47,669 nucleotides of DNA from Rhodospirillaceae bacterium CCH5-H10 (lineage in GTDB: Bacteria; Pseudomonadota; Alphaproteobacteria; Reyranellales; Reyranellaceae), in contig LSKJ01000205.1 in NCBI GenBank assembly GCA_001557035.1, positions 1 to 47,669 of the forward strand, read 5' to 3'. Shown piece by piece: positions 7,926 through 15,507 of this stretch. Numbering within the stretch: the first letter of the stretch is position 1; the number at the start of each line of letters is the position of its first letter. The position numbers and the translations under genes are program-made. The notes under the pieces are model-generated. The model ran no database searches. It saw nothing but the letters and a program-made list of their open reading frames with translations, and was not told where the DNA came from.

Positions 7926-8936
7926 TCAGTTCACTTCCTTGCGGTAGCGCTCGACGATCTGCGGCTGCGCCTTCGCAAGGCTCTTCAGGTCCACCGGCTT
8001 GGCGCGGGCATATTCCGCGTCGGGCAGGAACTTGGCCTTGGCCTCGGCCGAGAGCCGGTCGGCGAAGACCGGGCGGAGGTAGGCGTTGCCCCACATCGCC
8101 TGGCTCTCGTCGGACAGGACGAAGTCGAGCACCTTCTTGCCGTTGTCGGGATTGGGTCCCTTGTTCACCAGGCCCATCACATAGGGGAACACCAGCGTGC
8201 CCTCCTTCGGGATCACGAACTGTACCGGCGCCTTGTCGGTGTACTGGCCGCGATAGGCGTTGAAGTCGTAGTCGAGCAGGATCGGGATCTCGCCGGAGAT
8301 CACGCGGGCATACGAAGTCTGCTTCGGCACGATCGGCTGGTTCTTGGCCAGTTCCTTGAAGAACTTGATGGCCGGATCGAGATTGTCGTAGGTGCCGCCC
8401 AGCGCGAGGTTGATCGCCATCACGCCGAGCTGGCCGACGGCCGCCGAGGTCGGATCGAGATAGCCGACGAGGCCCTTGTATTCGGGCTTCAGCAGGTCGG
8501 CCCAGCTCTGCGGCACCGGCTTGTTGCCGAGCGCCGCCTTGTTCACGAACAGGCCGAGCGTGCCCGAATGGATGGTGAACCAGTTGCCGTCGGGATCCTT
8601 GAGGTCGGCCGGGATCTTCTCCCAGTTCTTCGGCTTGTACGGCGTCAGCACGCCGGCATCCTTGGCCGGGTCGGCCGCGATGCCGCCGAGATAGGTGACG
8701 TCGGCGACCGGGCTGCCCTTCTCGGCGATCAGCGCGGCGATGGCCTGGCCGGAGTTCTTGTTGTCCGGCGGGACCTGGATGCCGAGCCTGGCCTGGATGG
8801 CCTTGAGCTGCGAGCCCCAGTCGGCCCATTCCCGCGGGCAGTTGTAGCAGATGGCCCGCTGCTGGGCGGCGGCGCCGTTGACGGTGCCGAGGGCGGCGAG
8901 GCCCAGGGCGGCCACGATGGCCAGTTTCTTCAGCAT
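7926..8936 (-). CDS. periplasmic substrate-binding protein of an ABC importer
   Basis: The 336-residue protein begins with a clear signal peptide (MLKKLAIVAALGLAALG, cleavage near AAAQ). It belongs to the extracellular solute-binding family used for Fe3+, thiamine, spermidine and 2-aminoethylphosphonate (SBP_bac_6/8 type). A CYNC motif lies just after cleavage; no Fe-binding tyrosine pair can be assigned with confidence. The start at 8936 has AAGGAGG upstream and lies 4 bp after the regulator's stop. With a GlpR-like regulator and GpdQ-like enzyme in the operon, I infer a glycerophosphodiester or similar phosphoester ligand; phosphonate or polyamine cannot be excluded. Confidence 0.88.
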   Translation of the reverse strand: MLKKLAIVAALGLAALGTVNGAAAQQRAICYNCPREWADWGSQLKAIQARLGIQVPPDNKNSGQAIAALIAEKGSPVADVTYLGGIAADPAKDAGVLTPYKPKNWEKIPADLKDPDGNWFTIHSGTLGLFVNKAALGNKPVPQSWADLLKPEYKGLVGYLDPTSAAVGQLGVMAINLALGGTYDNLDPAIKFFKELAKNQPIVPKQTSYARVISGEIPILLDYDFNAYRGQYTDKAPVQFVIPKEGTLVFPYVMGLVNKGPNPDNGKKVLDFVLSDESQAMWGNAYLRPVFADRLSAEAKAKFLPDAEYARAKPVDLKSLAKAQPQIVERYRKEVN

Positions 8937-8940
8937 GGGA

Positions 8941-9747
8941 TCAACCCCTCCTTGTTTGACCAGTCGAACCGTTGGACGCGACGTCGTCTGACCAGACGAC
9001 GAGCCGGACGCCCGCGTCGCGCAATTGTCCGGCAATGGCATCGGGCGGCGGCCGGTCGGTGAAGACGGCGCTCGCCTCGGTGATGTGGCCGCCGCGCACC
9101 GTGCCGCCGCGGCCGAACTTGGAATGGTCGAGCACCAGGAAACGCTGGCGGCAGTGCTGCGCCAGGGTGCCGCGCATCGTCACCTCGTCGGTGCCGAAAT
9201 CGAGCAGCGTGCCGTCCTCGGCGACGCCACCCACGCCGTAGATGCCGATGTCGGCGGCGAACCGGCCGAAGAAGCCGTGCGCCTCGCCCGCCACCACGTC
9301 GCGGTCGAGATTGCGCAGGCGACCGCCGGCGATGGTGATATCGCACGAGGCGCTGCGGCAGAGCGCCAGCGCGACGTTGAGATTGTTGGTCATGACGCGC
9401 AGCCCGGCATGCTCGGCCAGCGCCAGCGCGCATTGCTCGGGCGTGGTGCCGATGCCGAAGAACAGAGAGGCGCCGTCCGGCACCTCGCGCGCCACGAGCC
9501 GGGCGATGCGGCGCTTGGCGTCGATGTTCAGGACCTGGCGGGCGGGATAGGCGAGGTTCTCGCCCTCGGGCGGCAGCTCGACGCCGCCATGGCGACGGCG
9601 CAGCAGGCCGCGGTCGCAGAGCAGGTTCACGTCGCGCCGGATCGTCTGCGGCGTCACGCCGAACTGGAGGGCAAGCGCCTCGATCGCCTGGAAGCCGTCG
9701 CCCCGGACGCGTTCCACGATGGCGCGGGCGCGATCTTCCGCCTGCAT
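8941..9747 (-). CDS. DeoR family regulator, GlpR-like
   Basis: The N-terminal DeoR helix-turn-helix (LALQFGVTPQTIRRDVNLLCD, residues about 25-45) is followed by a DeoRC sugar-phosphate sensing domain. Several stretches match my memory of E. coli GlpR: PQTIRRD, IGTTPEQ, VMTNNLNVALAL, AGGRLRN, VLDHSKFGR and VFTDRPPP. GlpR is a repressor released by glycerol-3-phosphate. I chose ATG 9747: AGGAA lies upstream, and the N-terminus then aligns with GlpR. Upstream ATGs (9789, 9804) sit inside an operator-like palindrome. It is the first gene of its operon and probably autoregulates through the sites at 9781-9855. Confidence 0.9.
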   Translation of the reverse strand: MQAEDRARAIVERVRGDGFQAIEALALQFGVTPQTIRRDVNLLCDRGLLRRRHGGVELPPEGENLAYPARQVLNIDAKRRIARLVAREVPDGASLFFGIGTTPEQCALALAEHAGLRVMTNNLNVALALCRSASCDITIAGGRLRNLDRDVVAGEAHGFFGRFAADIGIYGVGGVAEDGTLLDFGTDEVTMRGTLAQHCRQRFLVLDHSKFGRGGTVRGGHITEASAVFTDRPPPDAIAGQLRDAGVRLVVWSDDVASNGSTGQTRRG

Positions 9748-9780
9748 TCCCGGTTCCTGAGCCTGTTTCCTGTCCCGTTC

Positions 9781-9812
9781 GATCTGCATGGTTCGAATGA
9801 ACAATGCAGATC
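9781..9812. promoter_or_regulatory. 32-bp near-perfect palindrome, candidate operator of the DeoR regulator
   Basis: GATCTGCAT (9781-9789) and ATGCAGATC (9804-9812) are a perfect 9-bp inverted repeat enclosing GTTC-GAAT-GAAC (9791-9802), with only one mismatched pair (9790/9803). It lies 34 bases before the chosen start of the DeoR gene, where a repressor site or an mRNA leader hairpin would sit. Confidence 0.65.
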
Positions 9813-9864
9813 GTTCTTTTCGTTCAGATGACTTTCATATGAACATTCGATGTCGTCAAGTGAA
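9813..9864. promoter_or_regulatory. array of GTTC/GAAC half-sites upstream of the DeoR operon
   Basis: After the palindrome come GTTC-TTTTC-GTTC (9813-9825), TTCATATGAA (9834-9843, a perfect palindrome) continuing into GAACATTCGATG, and AAGTGAACAGG. As I recall, GlpR operators are built from TGTTCG/CGAACA half-sites, and these are similar. Together they suggest several repressor sites over an AT-richer promoter. Confidence 0.45.
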
Positions 9865-9929
9865 CAGGTTGCCCAAGCAAAGGTTTGCAATGGGCGTGAG
9901 GACACCGCGTCGGGCAACTACAAGAAGTG

Positions 9930-10028
9930 AAAGGTCCCTCACTCCGTTCGGGATGACAATTTTGCTGGAATTTGCGCAGTGCGCCGATCCAGAAAAGGAT
10001 GTCATCCCGAACGCAGTGAGGGACCTTT
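9930..10028. repeat. palindromic interspersed element, copy A
   Basis: Arms 9930-9958 and 10000-10028 are 29-base inverted repeats with one mismatch (AAAGGTCCCTCAC..CGGGATGACA). The 41-nt loop 9959-9999 matches the reverse complement of the loop of copy B (18363-18403) at 31 of 41 positions without gaps. It lies 41 bp past the stop of the SAF-domain dehydrogenase gene and can serve as its transcription end. With the operator region it fills the 322-bp gap 9748-10069; I see no gene there. Confidence 0.85.
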
Positions 10029-10069
10029 ACCTCATATGCGACAGCCCTGCAGGCTGAGATCGAAAGCTC

Positions 10070-11434
10070 TTACTGAGCCGCGATCTTCGCCGCCGCCGGC
10101 GCGAAGTCCCGCTCCATCTCGCGGCGCAGCTTCACCGCGGTGAGCGACTCGTCCATCACCACGTCGGCGTAGGTCAGCGACTGGCCGGCCTTGATCGGCT
10201 TCACCAGCTTGACGTTGTGGGCGAGGCCGAGCGGCAGGCTGCCGAGGCCGGTCGACTTCTCCGACGGGAACAGCTTGCCGTAGACCGTGTAGCCGCCCTC
10301 GCCGTCGAGGATCTCGCCGGGCTTGAGGTCGCGCTTGGCGGTGGCGATGACGTCTGCATGGAAGCCGATCGGCGTGCCGGTCGGCTCCTTGCGCAGGCCG
10401 ATCGAGGCGACCGACATGCCGACCTCGAGGCCGATCAGGTGCCAGCGCTTGTACATGACCGAGTAGCGACCGCTCGGGTCGGTCTGCAGCATGTACTCTT
10501 CGAAGCAGTTCTTCTGGTACTCGGTGGCCGCCTCGAACACGACCCACACGCCCTTGCGGATCTCGTAGGGGATGGCGCGCCCGTCCTTCTCCAGCGACGA
10601 GGCCACCTCGACCTGACCCTTGTGATGGAGCTGGCCGCCCTCGGAGATCGGCCGCATCACGAAGGGCAGATCCTCGACCGAGCACGGCGGGAAGGCGAGG
10701 CCGTCCGGCGCCGGCGTGAGGCCGGTGGCGTTGGCGACGGCGGTGCTCTCGATGGCGGGCTTGGAGCCGTCGAGGAAGGAGTTGAACATCTTGGGGTTCA
10801 GGCCGCCGCGCTTGGCCTGCTCCTCGTTGAGGCCCCAGTATTTCCACACGGTCTCGGGCGTCGACTGCGCGAAGTGCGGCAGCCACTTGTGCCCGCGACC
10901 GGCTGCCGTCACCTCGAAGCCCGAGGTGCGCGCCCAGTCGACCAGCTCGCAGATCAGCGCCGGCTGGTCACCGTAGGCCAGGGAGTAGATCACGCCGGCG
11001 GCGGCGGCTCGCTTGGCGAGCAGCGGGCCGCAGAAGGCGTCGGCCTCCACGGTCACCATCACCACGTGCTTGCCGTGCCTGAAGGCTTCCAGCGCGTGCT
11101 CGACGGCGGCGATCGGATCGCCGGTCGATTCGACGATGATGTCGATCTCGGGATGGCTGACCAGCGCGCGCCAGTCGTCGGTGAGGTGCGTGCTGCCGTG
11201 CTTGCGCGCGTCGGCGAACGAGCTGGCCTGCGTCACGTCGGGCTTCCAGCCCAGCCGCGCCAGGTTCTCGCGCGCGCGGTCGGGCGAGAGGTCGGCGATG
11301 CCCAGCAGATGGATGCCCGGCGTCGTCGGGATCTGCGACAGGTACATCGAGCCGAACTTGCCGGCGCCGATGACGCCGATGCGCAGCGGATTGGCTTCGG
11401 CCGCGCGGGCCTGAAGCATGCGATGGAGACTCAT
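10070..11434 (-). CDS. SAF-domain NAD(P)-dependent dehydrogenase, homoserine-dehydrogenase-like (COG4091)
   Basis: The protein has 454 residues. A Rossmann fold opens with LRIGVIGAGKFGSMYLSQ near residue 17, followed by a homoserine-dehydrogenase-like central region (ESTGDP, GKHVVMVTVEADAF). A C-terminal SAF (antifreeze-like) domain spans about residues 350-440 (TAKRDLKPGEILDGEGG). Such proteins are often misnamed as FlgA because of the SAF domain. The reaction is not known to me. True homoserine dehydrogenase is unlikely given the catabolic context. The ATG at 11434 has GGAGG seven bases upstream. It follows the PhyH gene by 22 bp and is the last gene of the GntR cassette. Confidence 0.85.
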   Translation of the reverse strand: MSLHRMLQARAAEANPLRIGVIGAGKFGSMYLSQIPTTPGIHLLGIADLSPDRARENLARLGWKPDVTQASSFADARKHGSTHLTDDWRALVSHPEIDIIVESTGDPIAAVEHALEAFRHGKHVVMVTVEADAFCGPLLAKRAAAAGVIYSLAYGDQPALICELVDWARTSGFEVTAAGRGHKWLPHFAQSTPETVWKYWGLNEEQAKRGGLNPKMFNSFLDGSKPAIESTAVANATGLTPAPDGLAFPPCSVEDLPFVMRPISEGGQLHHKGQVEVASSLEKDGRAIPYEIRKGVWVVFEAATEYQKNCFEEYMLQTDPSGRYSVMYKRWHLIGLEVGMSVASIGLRKEPTGTPIGFHADVIATAKRDLKPGEILDGEGGYTVYGKLFPSEKSTGLGSLPLGLAHNVKLVKPIKAGQSLTYADVVMDESLTAVKLRREMERDFAPAAAKIAAQ

Positions 11435-11456
11435 GGTTTCCTCCGGAAGTCTTCGT

Positions 11457-12257
11457 CTATTCCGCCGCGACCTTGCGGTTGACGGCGCGCATCACGGCGT
11501 CGTCTTCCCAGGCGTCGACCGGCGTGAAGTCGCGATGCGCGATGTAGTCCGGCCGCTTGAAGCGGCGGATCGCGTTGCTGACCGAATTGTAGGTCACATA
11601 GATGATCTGGCGATCCCACGGCGACATGTTGGGGCCGCTGCCATGGACCAGCGTGCCGTGGAAGAAGATCGCCGAGCCCGGGCCGCCCTTGGGCGCGACG
11701 ATGCCGCCCTGGTCGACCAGCTTGGCGATCGTGTCGTTGTCGATCGTCCACAGCGGGTACGACGTCGTCGTGAGGTCGTGCTTGGCCTCGATGGCGCCCT
11801 TCTTGTGGCTCCGGGGAATGAACCAGAGCGGGCCGTTGAACTCGTTCACCTCGTCGATGAACACCGCGAGGTTCATGGCGCGCGCCTCGGGCATGTCGTC
11901 GTCGGCCTTCCAGGTGCCGTAGTCCTGGTGCCACTGCCAGACGTCGCCGTCGAAGGCGGCTTTACCGTTGATCTTGAACTGATGGATGTAGGTCTTGTCC
12001 TTCAGCAGCTGCTCGGCCGGCTCCACGAAGCGCGGATGATGGATCAGCGCCTCGAACACCGGATGATAGGTGTGGACCGCGAAGGCCGTGCGCACGACGT
12101 CGCCGCTCTTCTCGCGGATGTTCTCGGGGCGGCGCTGCGCGAAGACCTCGGGCACCGAGGACTTCAGAATCTTCGTCTCTTCCGGCGAGAAATATTCCGG
12201 GAAGAAGAGATAGCCCTCTTCGTCGAATTGCTTGAGCTGCTCAGAGGTGAGCTTCAT
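11457..12257 (-). CDS. phytanoyl-CoA dioxygenase family (PhyH) oxygenase
   Basis: The 266-residue Fe(II)/2OG dioxygenase shows WQWHQDYGTW, in which H-x-D binds iron (about residues 129-131), the segment GPLWFIPRSHKKG, and the distal histidine in HGTLVHGSGPNMSPWDRQ, with the arginine that binds 2-oxoglutarate. It resembles ectoine hydroxylase-type PhyH proteins that act on small polar substrates rather than phytanoyl-CoA. No ectoine genes are nearby. AAGGAGG precedes the ATG. It sits between the GntR regulator and the SAF-domain dehydrogenase; the two enzymes may hydroxylate and then oxidise one substrate. Confidence 0.9.
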   Translation of the reverse strand: MKLTSEQLKQFDEEGYLFFPEYFSPEETKILKSSVPEVFAQRRPENIREKSGDVVRTAFAVHTYHPVFEALIHHPRFVEPAEQLLKDKTYIHQFKINGKAAFDGDVWQWHQDYGTWKADDDMPEARAMNLAVFIDEVNEFNGPLWFIPRSHKKGAIEAKHDLTTTSYPLWTIDNDTIAKLVDQGGIVAPKGGPGSAIFFHGTLVHGSGPNMSPWDRQIIYVTYNSVSNAIRRFKRPDYIAHRDFTPVDAWEDDAVMRAVNRKVAAE

Positions 12258-12306
12258 GGCGGTTCCTCCTTGGCTTGTCGTCTTTGCTTTGTAGAAAGCG
12301 CCGTCT

Positions 12307-12978
12307 TCAGGCGGCGCGGGAAATCACGACCTTCAAACGTCCCGTGAGAATGTCGGCCATCTGCTCGGCATGGCCGCGACACAGCGCTTCGGCCTCGGCG
12401 GCCTGGCCCGCTTCGAGCGCGCGCAGGATGCCTTCGTGTTCATCCCAGACACTGATCCGAAGATCCTCCTCGCTCAAGGCCGCCGCCATGACCCGGCGCA
12501 GATGCTGCCAGTGCTGCTGCGCGGTCTCGCCGATCACGGGATTGCCCGAGGCTTCGTAGACGAAGAGATGGAAGTCGATGTCGGCCTCGATGACCGACGG
12601 CACGTAACCGCTCGCCACGGCGCGGCGGCCGACGTCGAGCAGGGCGCGGCCGCGCTGCATCAGGTGGGGTGTGTAATTGGACGCGGCGAGGCGGGCGGCG
12701 GCGCCGTCGAGGGCAGCGCGGACGACGTAGAGATTGCGGGCCTGCTGCACGTCGAGCGGGGCGACGCACACACCCTTGCGACCGGCGTCGATCAGGAAGC
12801 CCTCGCGCCGCAGCAACATCATGGCCTGCAGGACCGGCTGGCGGGACACGCCAAACTGCTGGGCGATCTCTTCTTGGGTGATCCGCGCGCCGGCCTTCAA
12901 CTCGCCGGAGCAGATCGCCTCCAGGACAGAATCGTGAATTCGCTCTGAAAGATCGGGCTCGGGCAGGATGGGGCGCAT
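12307..12978 (-). CDS. GntR family regulator with FCD domain
   Basis: The 223-residue protein has an N-terminal winged helix (ITQEEIAQQFGVSRQPVLQAMMLLRREGFL) and a C-terminal FCD all-helical ligand domain. Likely metal/ligand residues are an Asp and His in ADIDFHLFVYEASGNP and two later histidines (DEHEGIL, GHAEQM). FCD regulators usually respond to carboxylic acids. The start is uncertain: ATG 12978 has no good ribosome site, and GTG 13002 abuts GGAG. A TGTATACA palindrome overlaps this region. It heads the cassette with PhyH (49 bp downstream) and the SAF-domain dehydrogenase, and likely represses it. Confidence 0.9.
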   Translation of the reverse strand: MRPILPEPDLSERIHDSVLEAICSGELKAGARITQEEIAQQFGVSRQPVLQAMMLLRREGFLIDAGRKGVCVAPLDVQQARNLYVVRAALDGAAARLAASNYTPHLMQRGRALLDVGRRAVASGYVPSVIEADIDFHLFVYEASGNPVIGETAQQHWQHLRRVMAAALSEEDLRISVWDEHEGILRALEAGQAAEAEALCRGHAEQMADILTGRLKVVISRAA

Positions 12979-12981
12979 TTG

Positions 12982-12989
12982 TGTATACA
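12982..12989. promoter_or_regulatory. TGTATACA palindrome, candidate GntR operator
   Basis: A perfect 8-bp palindrome of the GT-AC type typical of FadR/FCD operators lies directly before the chosen gntR start, in the 39-bp gap to the preceding gene. It could also contain the -10 region (TATACA). Confidence 0.45.
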
Positions 12990-13017
12990 GAACACGAAGC
13001 ACCTCCGAGTCAATAGA

Positions 13018-14052
13018 TTAGCGGGTTTTCAGCCCCTTGGACGCGAGAATCTGCGCCCCGCGATCGGGATAATCGGTGATCAGCCCGTCGACCCCGAGGT
13101 CGATCAGGCGGCCCATTTCGGCCGGGACGTTGACCGTCCAGGGGACGACTTTCAGGCCCAGCGCCTGGGCTTCCTTCACATTCTCTGCGGTGACGTTGCG
13201 CCAGAAGGGCGACCAGGTCGCGCAACCGGCGGCCTTGACCAGTCGCGGCACCGAGCCGCCGTGGGCGGCCAGGTCGAGTCCGCCCAGCCAGGGCGAGGGC
13301 CGGCCGCTGGCCCGCTGCACCGTGTCGAAGTTGTTGCTCTCGATGGTGAGGCAGGCGGTGGCGATCTCGGGCGCCAGCTTTCGGGCCTCGATCACGGCGC
13401 GCCAGTCGAAGGACTGCAGCGTCGTCCGGGCCTCGGCCTGGCCCTTCCGGATGTCGTCGACCGCCAGCTTCGCGAAGGCCGCCGGGTCGAGGGTGAGGTC
13501 GGGCTTGGCCGGATCGATCTTGATCTCGATGTTGAACCGGACCTGGGGCGCGGCCTGGGCCAGGAACTCGGCGAGGGTCGGGAAGCGCTGGCCATCGACC
13601 GGCTTCTGCTCGGGATACTGCTGGCCGTACTTGCTGGCGGGATTCACGCGGCCGATGTCGTAGCGCTTGAGTTCGTCCAGCGTCAGCGTGCGGATCGCCG
13701 GTCCGGCCGTGGCGAGCCACTGGCCGTCCGGTCCACGCGTCAGGTCGGGATTGAGCACCGGATCGTGGCTGATGACGACGATGCCGTCGCGCGTCACCGC
13801 GAGGTCGGTCTCGAGCGTCGTCACGCCGAGATCCTGCGCGACCTTGAAGCCGGCCAGCGTGTTCTCGGGCGCCAGCCCGCGCGCGCCGCGATGGCCCTGC
13901 AGGTCGAAGGCCGCCGCGAGGCCGGCGCTAGCCGCCCAGATTGCGCAGGCGAGCGATGCGATCCGCGATATCGGGATGCGTGGCGAGAAGCGCGGGAGTC
14001 TTCGAAGTGAACTGGTTGATCGGGTTGACGATGAAGAGATGCTGCGTGGCAC
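13018..14052 (-). CDS. secreted glycerophosphodiester phosphodiesterase
   Basis: The GDPD TIM-barrel enzyme cleaves glycerophosphodiesters to glycerol-3-phosphate and an alcohol. Motifs are GHRGARGLAPENT (H54), LETDLAVTRDG (metal-binding E and D) and SHDP, with IEIKI and ITDYPD in later strands. The start appears to be GTG at 14052, with GGAG seven bases upstream. No other ATG, GTG or TTG lies before the catalytic domain. This gives a long n-region, then a hydrophobic signal segment (IASLACAIWAASAGLAAA), so the enzyme should be exported. The first 125 bases overlap the 3' end of the HtpX-like gene in another frame. Its product could feed the GlpR-type system at 4.3-9.8 kb. Confidence 0.88.
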   Translation of the reverse strand: MPRSISSSSTRSTSSLRRLPRFSPRIPISRIASLACAIWAASAGLAAAFDLQGHRGARGLAPENTLAGFKVAQDLGVTTLETDLAVTRDGIVVISHDPVLNPDLTRGPDGQWLATAGPAIRTLTLDELKRYDIGRVNPASKYGQQYPEQKPVDGQRFPTLAEFLAQAAPQVRFNIEIKIDPAKPDLTLDPAAFAKLAVDDIRKGQAEARTTLQSFDWRAVIEARKLAPEIATACLTIESNNFDTVQRASGRPSPWLGGLDLAAHGGSVPRLVKAAGCATWSPFWRNVTAENVKEAQALGLKVVPWTVNVPAEMGRLIDLGVDGLITDYPDRGAQILASKGLKTR

Positions 14053-14875
14053 GACTCACTCCGGGAAAAGGCGCGGCTTTCTCCGCGAGCTTGCCCAGCG
14101 CAGAGATGAGACCGTTGGGATTGCGCGTGAACTGCACGGAGGTCGCGTCGGCAAGGTACTCGCGTTGCCGGGATACGGCCATCTGCACCGCCTTGGCCGC
14201 GATTGGCGCCAGGATCGCGACCACCAGCAGGACGATGATCAGGATGCCGCCACCGGAACTTCCCTTGCGATCGCTGCTGCGCATCCGGCCCAGGTTCATC
14301 GTGCGCAGGGCCATGTCGCAGACCAGCGCGATCAGGCCGACGGTGACGCCGACCACCACCATGTAGCGCGTGTCGAGATTGCGGAGGTGCGCCATCTCGT
14401 GCGCCACCACGCCCTGCAGCTCGTCGCGGTCGAGCGTGTCCAGCAGGCCGCGTGTGACCGCGATGGTGCCGCTGCCGACCTTGTTGCCGGTGGCGAAGGC
14501 GTTCAGCGCATCGGTCTCCAGCACCATGACCCTTGGCATCGGCACGCCCGCGGCGATCGAGATCTCCTCGACGACATTGTAGAGCTGCGGCGCGTCCTGC
14601 TTCTCGATCTCCTTCGCGCCCGCCATGCTCAGGACCATCTTGTCGCCGACCGCCAGCGAGATCGCGCTCCAGCCGATGCTGACGGCCGCCATCAGGCCGG
14701 CGGCCGCGATGCCAAGCTGGCTGACGGCGGGCAGAGTTCCGGACGATTCCCCTTCCATCAATGCGCCAACCAGGTAGCCGATCCCGCCCGCCAGCGCGGT
14801 GAGGACCACCAGCAGCACCATGGTGTTGCGGCGGTTCACCGCCTGGGCGGCGACGAAGTCCGTGGTGGCGCTCAT
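13928..14875 (-). CDS. M48 family membrane metalloprotease, HtpX-like
   Basis: The 315-residue inner-membrane zinc protease has two N-terminal membrane segments (residues about 18-40 and 52-75). The zinc motif is HEMAH near residue 160, two more hydrophobic segments lie around 170-230, and EYLADA supplies the third ligand. As in other LemA-linked M48 proteases it likely degrades damaged membrane proteins. It follows lemA by 13 bp, a frequent pairing. Its 3' end overlaps the start of the GDPD gene by 125 bases. Confidence 0.92.
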   Translation of the reverse strand: MSATTDFVAAQAVNRRNTMVLLVVLTALAGGIGYLVGALMEGESSGTLPAVSQLGIAAAGLMAAVSIGWSAISLAVGDKMVLSMAGAKEIEKQDAPQLYNVVEEISIAAGVPMPRVMVLETDALNAFATGNKVGSGTIAVTRGLLDTLDRDELQGVVAHEMAHLRNLDTRYMVVVGVTVGLIALVCDMALRTMNLGRMRSSDRKGSSGGGILIIVLLVVAILAPIAAKAVQMAVSRQREYLADATSVQFTRNPNGLISALGKLAEKAAPFPGVSRATQHLFIVNPINQFTSKTPALLATHPDIADRIARLRNLGG

Positions 14876-14888
14876 GCGCCGTGTCCGG

Positions 14889-15443
14889 TCAGCGCAGCGC
14901 GACCTTGGGCACTTCGCGCTCGCTCTCCGGCATGTTGAACAGGTCCATCGGCCCGAAGCCCAGCGACGCCGCGGCCAGTACCGCCGGGAAGCTCTGGCGG
15001 CGGGTGTTATAGGTGTTCACCGAGTCGTTGTAGAACTGACGCGCGAAGGCGATCTTGTTCTCGGTGGTCGTGAGCTCCTCCTGGAGCTGCATGACATTGT
15101 CGTTGGCCTTGAGCTGCGGGTAGTTCTCCATCAGGGCGAGCAGTCCATGCGTCGCCTGGCTGAGCGCGGCCTCCGCCGGTCCCGATTGAGCCGGGTTGCC
15201 GGCCGCTGCGACCGCGTTGTTGCGGGCCTGGATCACCTTGGTGAGCGTCTCCTGCTCATAGGCCATCGCGTCCTTCACCACTTGTACCAGGTTGGGAATG
15301 AGATCGTGCCGGCGCTTGAGCTGCACGTCGATTTGACTCCAGGCCGTCTGCGCCTGGTTGCGGCCTCCGACGAGGCCGTTGTAGACGGCGATCAGCCACA
15401 GGCCGATGGCGACGACGATGCCGAGGAAGATCCATGAGCTCAT
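14889..15443 (-). CDS. lemA: LemA family protein
   Basis: The 184-residue protein has one N-terminal membrane anchor (IFLGIVVAIGLWLIAVYNGLV) followed by the LemA helical domain. Family hallmarks are WSQIDVQLKRRHDLIPNLVQVVK, an E-x-L-T-TTENKIAFARQFYNDSV stretch and NTRRQSFPAVLAA. The function is poorly defined; it commonly accompanies an M48 protease, as here. The start is supported by AAGGAG seven bases upstream. It is divergent from the SnoaL-like gene. Confidence 0.93.
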   Translation of the reverse strand: MSSWIFLGIVVAIGLWLIAVYNGLVGGRNQAQTAWSQIDVQLKRRHDLIPNLVQVVKDAMAYEQETLTKVIQARNNAVAAAGNPAQSGPAEAALSQATHGLLALMENYPQLKANDNVMQLQEELTTTENKIAFARQFYNDSVNTYNTRRQSFPAVLAAASLGFGPMDLFNMPESEREVPKVALR

Positions 15444-15507
15444 GCCAGTTCTCCTTTGCCGCGGCGCCCAGTCTAGTCATGATCGCGGCCACCCGGGAGG
15501 AATAACG

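Noticed and set aside
9790..9803. GGTTCGAAT resembling a tRNA T-loop
   Set aside because: No acceptor stem, D arm or anticodon arm can be built around it; it is the centre of the operator-like palindrome.
9930..10028. reading copy A as only an intrinsic terminator
   Set aside because: It lacks a U-tract and shares its loop sequence with copy B at 18333-18433, so it is better described as an interspersed repeat that may also end transcription.
10070..11434. naming this gene as flagellar FlgA-like or as homoserine dehydrogenase
   Set aside because: The SAF domain alone causes the FlgA label, and the length, SAF domain and GntR/PhyH context do not fit a biosynthetic homoserine dehydrogenase.
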